Shown here: in pieces, positions 17,391 through 24,184 of the stretch
How the letters are laid out: the number at the start of each line of letters is the position of its first letter
Numbering within the stretch: position 1 is the first letter of the stretch
From: Flavobacterium macacae
GTDB lineage: Bacteria; Bacteroidota; Bacteroidia; Flavobacteriales; Flavobacteriaceae
Assembly: GCF_003865365.1 (NCBI RefSeq)
Contig: NZ_RQVR01000018.1
Location: 1 to 49,189, forward strand
Direction of reading: 5' to 3'
DNA: 49,189 nucleotides
Notes under the pieces: model-generated
What the model was told of the DNA's origin: nothing
The model's input: only the letters and a program-made list of their open reading frames with translations
Database searches by the model: none
Made by a program: the position numbers and the translations under genes

Positions 17391-17834
17391 TTAATTGTTT
17401 AAATACACAAAATTTTCTTTGCTTGGCTTGAATGTATTCCAGTTTATATTCAAAGTATGCAGTATTGTTTTTTTCAAAAGTGAAAAGTCAGAAGGTTTTG
17501 GAACATAATAACTGGCACCCATTTCCCTGCTTTTTGAAATCGTTCGTTCGTCATTTGAAGTCGAAAATATTACGATTGGAAGATTTTTATATTCTTCTGA
17601 ACTTCTCAATTGCTCCAAAACATCAAATCCGGTGAAGCCGGGCATATTTAAATCTAAAAATAAAATATGCGGATTAGGCGGTGGATTCTTTAAATCATGC
17701 AATAATTTTTTTCCGTTATTTTGGGTAACTATATTCAAGTGCTCTCCTAAGGCGCTCGTGACTTCCATAAAAAATTCTAAATCTTCAGGATCGTCGTCTG
17801 TGTAAAATATGGTAAACTCATTTTTCATAATCAT
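17391..17834 (-). CDS. Single-domain response regulator of the phytochrome operon
   Basis: 147 residues, a receiver domain with no output domain. The acidic pocket is YTDDDPED, the phospho-acceptor is about Asp61 in LFLDLNMPGFTGF, the switch Ser/Thr is in FSTSNDE, and the Lys is in VPKPSDF. It resembles the Rcp1-type regulators paired with cyanobacterial phytochromes. It is first in the operon with bphO and bphP and is the obvious phosphotransfer partner. A start at the second ATG (17828) is also possible. Confidence 0.92.
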   Translation of the reverse strand: MIMKNEFTIFYTDDDPEDLEFFMEVTSALGEHLNIVTQNNGKKLLHDLKNPPPNPHILFLDLNMPGFTGFDVLEQLRSSEEYKNLPIVIFSTSNDERTISKSREMGASYYVPKPSDFSLLKKTILHTLNINWNTFKPSKENFVYLNN

Positions 17835-17856
17835 TTCTTTTTATAGCGCGTTATTA

Positions 17857-17864
17857 CAAATATA
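17857..17864 (-). promoter_or_regulatory. -7 promoter box of the phytochrome operon
   Basis: TATATTTG on the minus strand fits TAnnTTTG and ends 22 bases upstream of the response regulator start. No convincing -33 element is visible. Confidence 0.55.
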
Positions 17865-17932
17865 AATAAAGCAAAATAAATTTCATGTTAAAATCACGTC
17901 AAACTTATGGTAAAATGTCTGAATTTGATATA

Positions 17933-17967
17933 AAAAAAGCCTTTTAGAACGAACTAAAAGGCTTTTT
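17933..17967. terminator. Terminator after the SRPBCC gene
   Basis: AAAAAAGCCTTTTAG pairs perfectly with CTAAAAGGCTTTTTT around a five-base loop. It lies 20 bases beyond the SRPBCC stop on the minus strand and isolates the pyrE operon from the phytochrome operon. Confidence 0.9.
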
Positions 17968-17987
17968 TTATAAGCTTATATTTACTT

Positions 17988-18380
17988 TTATAATTTATGC
18001 ATGTTATTTGCTAGTGTCTCGATAAATTTGGTGATTGGCCCTTTGACCATCATGGCCATCATGGCATTGAATTCTCCTTCAAAATGCAATTGGACATCAC
18101 TTGCATCCTCAGAAGTTGGCGTAATGTTTCCGGTTAATGTAAACGGAAGTTTATCACTCGCAGCGCCTAAAACGACTTTTGTCGGAACAATTTTGTCTTT
18201 CATTTTTAGCTTTATTTCAGGCATCCCTTTTAATCCAAAGATAAAAGCATCTTCACCTGTCACTTCAAATTTGGCAATATTGTCAGGCATTAATTTTTCA
18301 AAATTCTTTGCGTCAATCAATTGGTCAAATAAATATTGGGCCGATTTGGGTACGCTAACTTTTGGACTATCTAAATTCAT
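17988..18380 (-). CDS. SRPBCC (START-like) family protein
   Basis: 130 residues with the look of a small START/polyketide cyclase-like lipid-pocket domain: the opening VSVPKSAQYLFDQLIDAKNFEKLMP, central beta strands, and the long C-terminal helix MMVKGPITKFIETLANNMHKL. It follows pyrE on the same strand, 92 bases away, a pairing common in Flavobacteriia. The ligand is unknown. A tandem repeat pair lies between it and pyrE. Confidence 0.8.
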   Translation of the reverse strand: MNLDSPKVSVPKSAQYLFDQLIDAKNFEKLMPDNIAKFEVTGEDAFIFGLKGMPEIKLKMKDKIVPTKVVLGAASDKLPFTLTGNITPTSEDASDVQLHFEGEFNAMMAMMVKGPITKFIETLANNMHKL

Positions 18381-18387
18381 GTTTTAT

Positions 18388-18451
18388 GTCATTGCGAGGA
18401 ACGAAGCAATCTCATCCTCAAATTTGTCATTGCGGGGAACGAGGCAATCTC
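18388..18451. repeat. Two tandem copies of the GTCATTGCGAGGAACGAAGC-type repeat
   Basis: Copies at 18388-18413 and 18426-18451 are 26 bases each, start GTCATTGCG and end GCAATCTC, and differ at only two positions. Start-to-start spacing is 38 bases. Similar extragenic repeats are widespread in bacterial genomes. Degenerate relatives lie near 25270 and, inverted, near 30319. Confidence 0.8.
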
Positions 18452-18472
18452 GTTCTTTTTTATCTTTAAAAA

Positions 18473-19120
18473 CTATACTTCCACATTCCAAGTGGATGGG
18501 CTTTTGCTCCATTCTTGCAATGTTTCTTGTTCTTCTTCGGTAATATATCTTTTGGCAACAGCCAATTCTAATAAATTTTCATAATTGCTCAAAGTCCACA
18601 AATCAATATTGGCTTTTTTGAAATTTTCTGTCGCTACATCAAAACCATACGTGAAAATGGCTACCATCCCTTTGACGTTCGCGCCTGCTTCTTTTAAAGC
18701 TTCAACGGCCATCAAACTGCTGTTTCCGGTGCTGATCAAATCTTCAACCACCACCACATTCTGACCTTTTTGCAAGAAGCCTTCGATCTGATTTTGTCTT
18801 CCGTGCTTTTTAGCTTCCGGACGGACATAAACAAATGGAAGTCCCATATATTCGGCAACAAGGATGCCGATTCCAATGGCGCCAGTAGCAACTCCAGCAA
18901 TAACATCTGGCTTTCCGAATTGTTTTTCTAAATTTTTAGAAAATTCTTCCCTGATGTAATTTCTTATCGGTGGAAATGAGAGCGTTATGCGGTTATCACA
19001 ATAAATTGGTGATTTCCATCCAGAAGCCCATGTAAAAGGATTTTTTGGATTCAATTTAATTGCATTTATTTGTAAAAGCAATTCGGCAGTTTTCTGTGCG
19101 GTGTCTTTATTAAAAATCAT
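18473..19120 (-). CDS. pyrE: Orotate phosphoribosyltransferase
   Basis: 215 residues from ATG 19120 (MIFNKDTAQKTAELLLQ). The upstream start at 19147 would run into the NUDIX coding sequence and is rejected. The enzyme joins orotate to PRPP to give OMP in pyrimidine synthesis. The PRPP-binding motif is VVVVEDLISTGNSS, the orotate-side strand is FTWASGWKSPIYCDNR, and KKHGRQNQIEG is the flexible catalytic loop. Its start codon lies only 7 bases from that of the divergent NUDIX gene. Confidence 0.96.
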   Translation of the reverse strand: MIFNKDTAQKTAELLLQINAIKLNPKNPFTWASGWKSPIYCDNRITLSFPPIRNYIREEFSKNLEKQFGKPDVIAGVATGAIGIGILVAEYMGLPFVYVRPEAKKHGRQNQIEGFLQKGQNVVVVEDLISTGNSSLMAVEALKEAGANVKGMVAIFTYGFDVATENFKKANIDLWTLSNYENLLELAVAKRYITEEEQETLQEWSKSPSTWNVEV

Positions 19121-19127
19121 ACCACAA

Positions 19128-19724
19128 ATGTATAAAGTTTTTGTCAACGATAGGCCACTTTTTTTAACTAATGAAATAGTTAAAGAAACCGATTTTCAAC
19201 TTTTCTTGTTAGAAAGTGTTGATATTCATCAGCTTATCGTGAAAATGTTCCAAAATAAAATTCAAAAAGCCTATTTGTATCATCCTGACGAGAAGGAGAT
19301 TATGAAAATGCTAAAAGAAAAAATTCCTGTAAATAAAGCGGGTGGAGGACTTGTTTACAATAAAAAAGGGGAAGTTCTTTTCATCTTAAGAAACGGAAAA
19401 TGGGACCTTCCAAAAGGCGGAATTGAGAAAGGAGAAGAGATTGATCAGACGGCAATTCGCGAAGTGGAAGAGGAAACTGGCGTAGCTGGATTAAAAATTA
19501 ACAAGAAACTTCAGAAAACCTATCACGTATTTATCCGAAATGGCAGATACAAATTAAAAATAGTGCATTGGTTTGAAATGCAAACCGATTTTGAAGGTAC
19601 TCCGATGCCCCAAGAAGAGGAAGGGATTGAAAAAGTAGCGTGGCTGAATCCTGACGAAATTAAAGAAGCCTTGAAAAATTCTTTTGAAAATATCAAACTT
19701 TTGTTTGAGGCGAAAAGCTCCTGA
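19128..19724 (+). CDS. NUDIX hydrolase
   Basis: 198 residues from ATG 19128 (MYKVFVNDRPLFLTNE). The NUDIX box GX5EX7REUXEEXGU is complete, starting at Gly98: GIEKGEEIDQTAIREVEEE then TG. It should hydrolyse a nucleoside diphosphate linked to another moiety. The ~65-residue N-terminal region is not part of the fold and has no recognised domain. A divergent pyrE neighbour suggests a nucleotide-related role, but the substrate cannot be inferred. The terminator hairpin begins inside the last codons. Confidence 0.92.
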   Translation: MYKVFVNDRPLFLTNEIVKETDFQLFLLESVDIHQLIVKMFQNKIQKAYLYHPDEKEIMKMLKEKIPVNKAGGGLVYNKKGEVLFILRNGKWDLPKGGIEKGEEIDQTAIREVEEETGVAGLKINKKLQKTYHVFIRNGRYKLKIVHWFEMQTDFEGTPMPQEEEGIEKVAWLNPDEIKEALKNSFENIKLLFEAKSS

Positions 19725-19740
19725 AATAGGAGTTTTTTTT
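19718..19740 (+). terminator. Terminator overlapping the NUDIX stop codon
   Basis: CTCCT pairs with AGGAG around a GAAAT loop and is followed by eight T. The left arm includes the first base of the TGA stop, so the hairpin is partly coding. Confidence 0.7.
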
Positions 19741-19800
19741 ATGTCGATTTTTCAAGCTAAGAAAAACTCAAAACTCATTATTCATAACTCATAATTCATT

Positions 19801-19808
19801 TACCTTTG
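19801..19808 (+). promoter_or_regulatory. -7 promoter box giving a probably leaderless helicase mRNA
   Basis: TACCTTTG fits TAnnTTTG and ends only four bases before the helicase ATG at 19813. With normal spacing transcription would begin at or next to the start codon, so the mRNA would have almost no 5' leader. The upstream bases are a low-complexity run of CATAACTCATAATTCAT. Confidence 0.6.
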
Positions 19809-19812
19809 CAAA

Positions 19813-21156
19813 ATGAACAATAATCACCATTCTACAAATCTGCTTTTGAATTTAGGTTTCGAAAGCCTGAACGAAATGCAGTTTGCTGCACAAGAAGCTA
19901 TTTTAGAAGAAAGCAATGTTTTGTTGCTTTCTCCAACAGGTTCGGGGAAAACGCTGGCTTTCTTGATGCCTATCTTTGAAATGTTGCAACCCGAAATTCT
20001 TTCGGTTCAATGTTTAATCATCGTTCCGTCTCGGGAATTGGGCTTGCAAATTGAGCAGGTTTGGAAAAAAATGGGAACGGGCTACAAAGCAAACGTTTGT
20101 TATGGCGGCCATTCTTTAGATACCGAAATTAAAAATTTAAGCAATCCCCCGGCAGTTTTAATCGGAACGCCAGGGCGGCTTGCCGACCATATTGACAGAG
20201 AAACCTTTCGTACGGATAAAATCCAAACGTTGGTTTTAGATGAATTTGACAAATCATTGCAATTGGGTTTCCATGAAGAAATGTCTTTTATCATCGGGAA
20301 ATTACCGAAATTGAACAAAAGAGTTTTGGTTTCGGCAACTTCTGATATTGAAATTCCAAAATACACAAGAGTTGTAAATCCTGCGATTTTAGATTTTATT
20401 CCGAAAGAAGAAGAGAAAACCAATCTCTCGATGAAGATGGTGGTTTCGAAGGAAAAAGATAAAATCAACACACTTTTCAATTTGATATGCAGTTTGAAAT
20501 CAGAATCGGCCTTGATTTTTTGCAATCATCGTGACGCTGCAGAACGAATCAGCGATACGTTAAACGAGAAAGGAATTTACGCGACGTATTATCACGGAGG
20601 CATGGATCAAGACGAGCGCGAACGCGCTTTGATCCAGTTCAGAAACGGCAGCGTGAGTTATTTGATTACGACCGATTTGGCCGCGCGTGGGTTGGACATT
20701 CCAGAAATGAAGCACGTGATTCATTACCATTTGCCGTCAAAAGAAGACGAATTTACACATAGAAACGGTAGAACTGCTAGAATGTTAGCTTCCGGAACAG
20801 CGTATATCTTGGCGCACGAAAGCGAGAAAAAAATGGATTACATCAATTATGGAATGCCAGTTTTAAACGTAGAAAATGCTGTAAATCTTCCGAAACCACC
20901 CCAATTTCAGACGATTTATATTTCGGGCGGCAAGAAAAATAAATTGAATAAGATTGATATCGTTGGCTTCTTTTCCCAAAAAGGAAAATTAGAAAAAGGC
21001 GATTTAGGTTTGATTGAAGTAAAAGATTTCATTTCTTTCGCAGCCGTGAAATTCGGGAAAGTAAAAGACTTGCTGCAAAATATCAAGGATGAAAAAATGA
21101 AAGGCAAGAAATTTAAGATTGAAGTGGCGCGGAAAGTTGTTAAGAAAGAGGAATAG
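19813..21156 (+). CDS. DbpA-like DEAD-box RNA helicase
   Basis: 447 residues. Motif I is SPTGSGKT (40-47), Ia PSRELGLQ, Ib TPGRLADH, motif II DEFD at 143-146 (DEAD in most relatives), III SATSD, V ARGLDIPE and VI HRNGRTAR. The C-terminal ~75 residues (NKIDIVGFFSQKGKLEKGDL then SFAAVKF) match the DbpA RNA-binding domain, which in E. coli DbpA recognises 23S rRNA. A role in ribosome assembly is therefore likely. It stands alone between the NUDIX gene and a large hairpin. Confidence 0.92.
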   Translation: MNNNHHSTNLLLNLGFESLNEMQFAAQEAILEESNVLLLSPTGSGKTLAFLMPIFEMLQPEILSVQCLIIVPSRELGLQIEQVWKKMGTGYKANVCYGGHSLDTEIKNLSNPPAVLIGTPGRLADHIDRETFRTDKIQTLVLDEFDKSLQLGFHEEMSFIIGKLPKLNKRVLVSATSDIEIPKYTRVVNPAILDFIPKEEEKTNLSMKMVVSKEKDKINTLFNLICSLKSESALIFCNHRDAAERISDTLNEKGIYATYYHGGMDQDERERALIQFRNGSVSYLITTDLAARGLDIPEMKHVIHYHLPSKEDEFTHRNGRTARMLASGTAYILAHESEKKMDYINYGMPVLNVENAVNLPKPPQFQTIYISGGKKNKLNKIDIVGFFSQKGKLEKGDLGLIEVKDFISFAAVKFGKVKDLLQNIKDEKMKGKKFKIEVARKVVKKEE

Positions 21157-21157
21157 A

Positions 21158-21226
21158 TTTAAGAAAAAAGAAGCAAGAAGAAAGATTGGAATGTCTTTTC
21201 TCTTGCTTCTTTTTTCTATTCTTAAA
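21158..21226. terminator. Long A/T-rich hairpin between convergent genes
   Basis: Bases 21162-21185 (AGAAAAAAGAAGCAAGAAGA...) pair almost perfectly with 21194-21217 around an eight-base loop. An outer TTTAAG/CTTAAA pair extends it. It lies between the convergent helicase and PhnA-domain genes and can end both transcripts. Confidence 0.75.
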
Positions 21227-21231
21227 AAATA

Positions 21232-21798
21232 TTATATTTTCTTCACATAAGCAGTGATAATCACAATCTGCTGGCCATCCACTTTTCCTTCAATATAGGT
21301 TTCATTTTCGTGGTCCAAGCGGATGTTTCTCACGGCAGTTCCTTGTTTTGCCACCATGCTTGAACCTTTTACTTTCAAGTCTTTGATTAAAACAACAGAA
21401 TCGCCGGTTTGCAAAATCACGCCGTTGCTGTCTCTGTGAACCAATTTATTTTCGTCGTCATCGCCTTCTCCCGTTGCTTGTGCCCACGCCAAATCGTCTT
21501 CATCAAGATACATCTGCTCTACTAATTCTTGATTTTTCAAACGGCTTAACATTCTCCAAGAAACCACCTGAACCGGCAAATGCTCGCTCCACATGCTGTC
21601 GTTTAAGCATCTCCAAAGATTGGCATCCATTGTTTCTGGATTTTCAATTTGGTCGATTATCGTTTGGCTTGCCAAAATGCTTTCGTCAATACCGCCTTTT
21701 CTTGTAGGAAGAATAGTGTACACTTTTAAATTTTCTGTCGCTCCAGAAAGTTCACATTTTCCACCGCTTCTTTTGATCAATTCTCTTTCTATACTCAT
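21232..21798 (-). CDS. PhnA domain-containing protein
   Basis: 188 residues. The C-terminal ~70 residues are the PhnA domain, an SH3-like barrel: HRDSNGVILQTGDSVVLIKD, LKVKGSS, KQGTAVRNIRL and YIEGKVDGQQIVI. The N-terminal part begins with a short zinc-finger-like stretch (GGKCELSG) in which only one Cys is evident. Despite the name, this family is not tied to phosphonate breakdown and its function is not established. It is monocistronic on the minus strand. Confidence 0.85.
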   Translation of the reverse strand: MSIERELIKRSGGKCELSGATENLKVYTILPTRKGGIDESILASQTIIDQIENPETMDANLWRCLNDSMWSEHLPVQVVSWRMLSRLKNQELVEQMYLDEDDLAWAQATGEGDDDENKLVHRDSNGVILQTGDSVVLIKDLKVKGSSMVAKQGTAVRNIRLDHENETYIEGKVDGQQIVIITAYVKKI

Positions 21799-21857
21799 TT
21801 TATAGGTTGTTATTTTTGGCGAAAGTACTGTTTATTAGTGCTTCTTACAAATTAAAA

Positions 21858-22316
21858 TTATTTTACCCGAACAGCATCTGGAACTAGCAATTCATATTCG
21901 CCACCGTTTCTCAACACATCACGAACGATGCTTGAACTGATGTATGAAGTATTTGCGGCGGTCAAAAGAAACACGGTTTCAATTTTTGAAAGTTTTCTAT
22001 TCGTATGGGCAATTGCTTTTTCAAATTCAAAATCAGCAGGATTGCGCAAACCTCTGAGAATGAATTTTGCTTTTACTTTTTTGCACAAATCAATCGTCAA
22101 TCCTTCATACGTCAGAACCGAAACCGAGGGATCGTTTTCAAAACATTCTTCGATAAAACGCTTTCTTTCGTCTAAAGAAAACATATATTTTTTTTCGGCA
22201 TTGACACCAATTGCCACAATTATCTTGTCAAAAAGCGGAATGCTTCTTTTGATGATGTCATAATGACCTAAAGTAATGGGGTCAAAAGAACCTGGGAATA
22301 CTGCTATTTTTTCCAT
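21858..22316 (-). CDS. coaD: Pantetheine-phosphate adenylyltransferase
   Basis: 152 residues, typical for CoaD, which makes dephospho-CoA from 4'-phosphopantetheine and ATP. The nucleotidyltransferase motif is PGSFDPITLGHYDII (TxGH form) near residue 9. FILRGLRNPADFEFE and the ATP-binding ISSSIVRDV near residue 127 are intact. It lies downstream of ddl on the same strand, separated by a 107-base repeat-like insert. Confidence 0.96.
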   Translation of the reverse strand: MEKIAVFPGSFDPITLGHYDIIKRSIPLFDKIIVAIGVNAEKKYMFSLDERKRFIEECFENDPSVSVLTYEGLTIDLCKKVKAKFILRGLRNPADFEFEKAIAHTNRKLSKIETVFLLTAANTSYISSSIVRDVLRNGGEYELLVPDAVRVK

Positions 22317-22435
22317 ATTTTGTTATTTGCCACGAATTATGCGAATTCGCACGAATTTAATTTGAATAATGTTGTAGTAATCAATGACTGCCAACTAATA
22401 TCTGAAAACTGCCAACTATACTGCTATTTCTTCCA
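22298..22435. repeat. Intergenic insert flanked by an 18-bp direct duplication
   Basis: ATACTGCTATTTTTTCCA at 22298-22315 (coaD start, plus-strand reading) recurs with one change at 22418-22435 (ddl end). Between them are 102 bases of repeat-like sequence: a palindromic GCGAATTCGC at 22341-22350 within CACGAATT repeats, and two ACTGCCAACTA copies (22387 and 22408). The pattern fits insertion of a small element with duplication of the target. Confidence 0.65.
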
Positions 22436-23410
22436 CAAACTTCTTCTTTTCAAAGCAATTTCAATTTCATTGTCTAATAAATCAGAGAAATTTAATTTGG
22501 CATAAGTCGCTTGTTGCGGAAAAATACTTTGTGGCGACAATCCTGGATTGGTGTTGATTTCAATAAAATGAGGCACGCCGTCCATAATAATGAATTCGCT
22601 TCGTGAAAAACCAGTCATTCCTAAAGCTTCATATACTTTTTTTGCCATTTCAATCACTTCTTTCTCTGTTTCTGGCGACAATCGGGCTGGCGTAATTTCT
22701 TCTGACTTGCCTAAATATTTGGCTTCATAATCAAAGAAATCATTTTCTGAAACAATTTCGGTCAAGCCCAGCACTTTGGTTTCTCCTTTATAATTTAAAA
22801 CGCCCACAGAAACCTCGGTTCCTTTTAAGTACGATTCAATCAAAATATCGCTGTCTTCCGCGAAAGCGAAATCCAACGCTTTTTCAAAATCAGCCAAGTC
22901 ATTTACTTTTGAAACTCCTAAACTGCTTCCAGATTGATTTGGTTTTACAAAGAAAGGCAAGCCTAACTGGGCTTTAATTTCCTCACCCGAAATCACGTCT
23001 CCTTTTGATAAATAAATCGAATCAGCTTTTGGAATATTAAACTTTGAAAGCACTGAAAGCGTATCTCTCTTGTTAAAAGTCAAAGCTGATTGATAGAAAT
23101 TACAGCCCGTGTACGGAATTTCCAAAAGTTCCCAATACGCTTGCAAATGTCCGTCTTCGCCTGGCGTTCCGTGAATGGTGTTGATGATGGCGTCAAATTT
23201 TATTTTTTGTCCGTTTTCGGTGAACGTAAAATCAGATCTGTCGATCGGCAATTTAGTTCCGTCCACAATTGCATTCCATCCATCCAATAAAATGTGGATT
23301 TCAAACGTTTTGTATTTGTTTTGATCGAGATTGCTCAAAATTAATTGACCACTTCGAAGTGAAATTACTGATTCATCAGAATATCCACCCATAACAACGG
23401 CTATGTTCAT
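22424..23410 (-). CDS. ddl: D-alanine--D-alanine ligase
   Basis: 328 residues of the ATP-grasp family. It makes D-Ala-D-Ala for peptidoglycan in the cytoplasm. Motifs include MGGYSDESVISLRSG at the N terminus, HGTPGEDGHLQAYWE, PFFVKPNQSGSSLGVSKV (ATP binding), and FIEINTNPGLSPQS (metal binding). The last residues LWKK and stop lie inside the 18-bp sequence shared with the coaD start. It is divergent from the PASTA gene. Confidence 0.97.
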   Translation of the reverse strand: MNIAVVMGGYSDESVISLRSGQLILSNLDQNKYKTFEIHILLDGWNAIVDGTKLPIDRSDFTFTENGQKIKFDAIINTIHGTPGEDGHLQAYWELLEIPYTGCNFYQSALTFNKRDTLSVLSKFNIPKADSIYLSKGDVISGEEIKAQLGLPFFVKPNQSGSSLGVSKVNDLADFEKALDFAFAEDSDILIESYLKGTEVSVGVLNYKGETKVLGLTEIVSENDFFDYEAKYLGKSEEITPARLSPETEKEVIEMAKKVYEALGMTGFSRSEFIIMDGVPHFIEINTNPGLSPQSIFPQQATYAKLNFSDLLDNEIEIALKRRSLWKK

Positions 23411-23457
23411 TTTTGGCTTAAGATTTAAGGTTTAGGGTTTAAGGTGATTTTAAAAGC

Positions 23458-23465
23458 CAAAAATA
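23458..23465 (-). promoter_or_regulatory. Promoter of ddl (-7 box with TTG at 23483-23485)
   Basis: TATTTTTG on the minus strand fits TAnnTTTG, with a TTG 17 bases upstream. The leader to the ddl ATG is about 45 bases and carries degenerate TTTAAGG/TTTAGGG repeats. Confidence 0.55.
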
Positions 23466-23538
23466 GCTCTTGAAACAACCGTCAACTGAAAACAAAATTA
23501 TCACTAATTATTGAAACTAAAAACCTTTAGGATTTTTA

Positions 23539-23546
23539 TATCTTTG
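23539..23546 (+). promoter_or_regulatory. -7 promoter box of the PASTA-rluD operon
   Basis: TATCTTTG fits TAnnTTTG and ends 17 bases before the ATG of the PASTA gene. No TTG at the best spacing is obvious. Confidence 0.6.
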
Positions 23547-23563
23547 CACCAAATACATTTTTT

Positions 23564-24184
23564 ATGACTTTAGGACAATATCTTACAAGTAAATCTTTTT
23601 TCAAGCGATTGGCGTTGGCGTTGGTTATCGTAATTGCTATCGTTTTTGCAGTTTTGCAATATTTGAGTTTTGCGACTGACCACGGAAACGAAATCACAGT
23701 TCCAGACCTTCGAAAATTAACAGAAGAACAAGTCGGAAGCAAATTAGACGAACTTAATTTAGAGTATGTTTTGCTTGATACGGTTGATTATAATGCTGAT
23801 TTTCCAAAATATTCAGTGGTAAAGCAAGACCCGCTTCCAGGAGCGAAAGTGAAAGATGGTAGAAAAATTTATATCAAAGTAAATTCTAACGGATTTGGAG
23901 ATGTAACCGTTCCAGATTTGATCGAAAAAACTTTGCGCCAGGCAGAACCAACCTTAAAAGCACTTGGTTTTGAAATTGGCAAAAAAACATACAAGCCTTA
24001 TTTAGGAAAAGATATGGTTCTTGAGATGTCATCTGGCGGAAAAAAATTAAAAGCCGGCGACAAATTGAAAAAATCTTCTGTGATTGATTTGGTTTTAGGA
24101 GATGGAAAAGTAGCATTCGAGGAAGAAGTCGATTCTACGCAAAATGAAAATGGTACACAAACAGAAACAGAAAACGCAGAATGA
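23564..24184 (+). CDS. Membrane protein with two PASTA domains
   Basis: 206 residues. A single transmembrane helix (about 17-36) anchors the protein with the C terminus outside. Two PASTA domains follow: one starting EITVPDLRKLTEEQVGSKL and one starting DVTVPDLIEKTLRQAEPTL. The acidic tail is probably disordered. PASTA domains bind peptidoglycan stem peptides or beta-lactams in other bacteria. The divergent ddl next door supports a cell-wall link. The kinase domain usual in Gram-positive PASTA proteins is absent. Confidence 0.88.
   Translation: MTLGQYLTSKSFFKRLALALVIVIAIVFAVLQYLSFATDHGNEITVPDLRKLTEEQVGSKLDELNLEYVLLDTVDYNADFPKYSVVKQDPLPGAKVKDGRKIYIKVNSNGFGDVTVPDLIEKTLRQAEPTLKALGFEIGKKTYKPYLGKDMVLEMSSGGKKLKAGDKLKKSSVIDLVLGDGKVAFEEEVDSTQNENGTQTETENAE

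Noticed and set aside
21232..21798. A phosphonate utilisation gene, from the PhnA name
   Set aside because: No phn genes are nearby and the PhnA domain family is not shown to act on phosphonates.
23410..23463. Telomere-like TTTAGGG repeats near ddl as a functional element
   Set aside because: Only a few degenerate units are present, and such TTTAAGG runs look like ordinary low-complexity intergenic sequence. A flanking TTTTTGGCTT/AAGCCAAAAA pair is too short and distant to be convincing.
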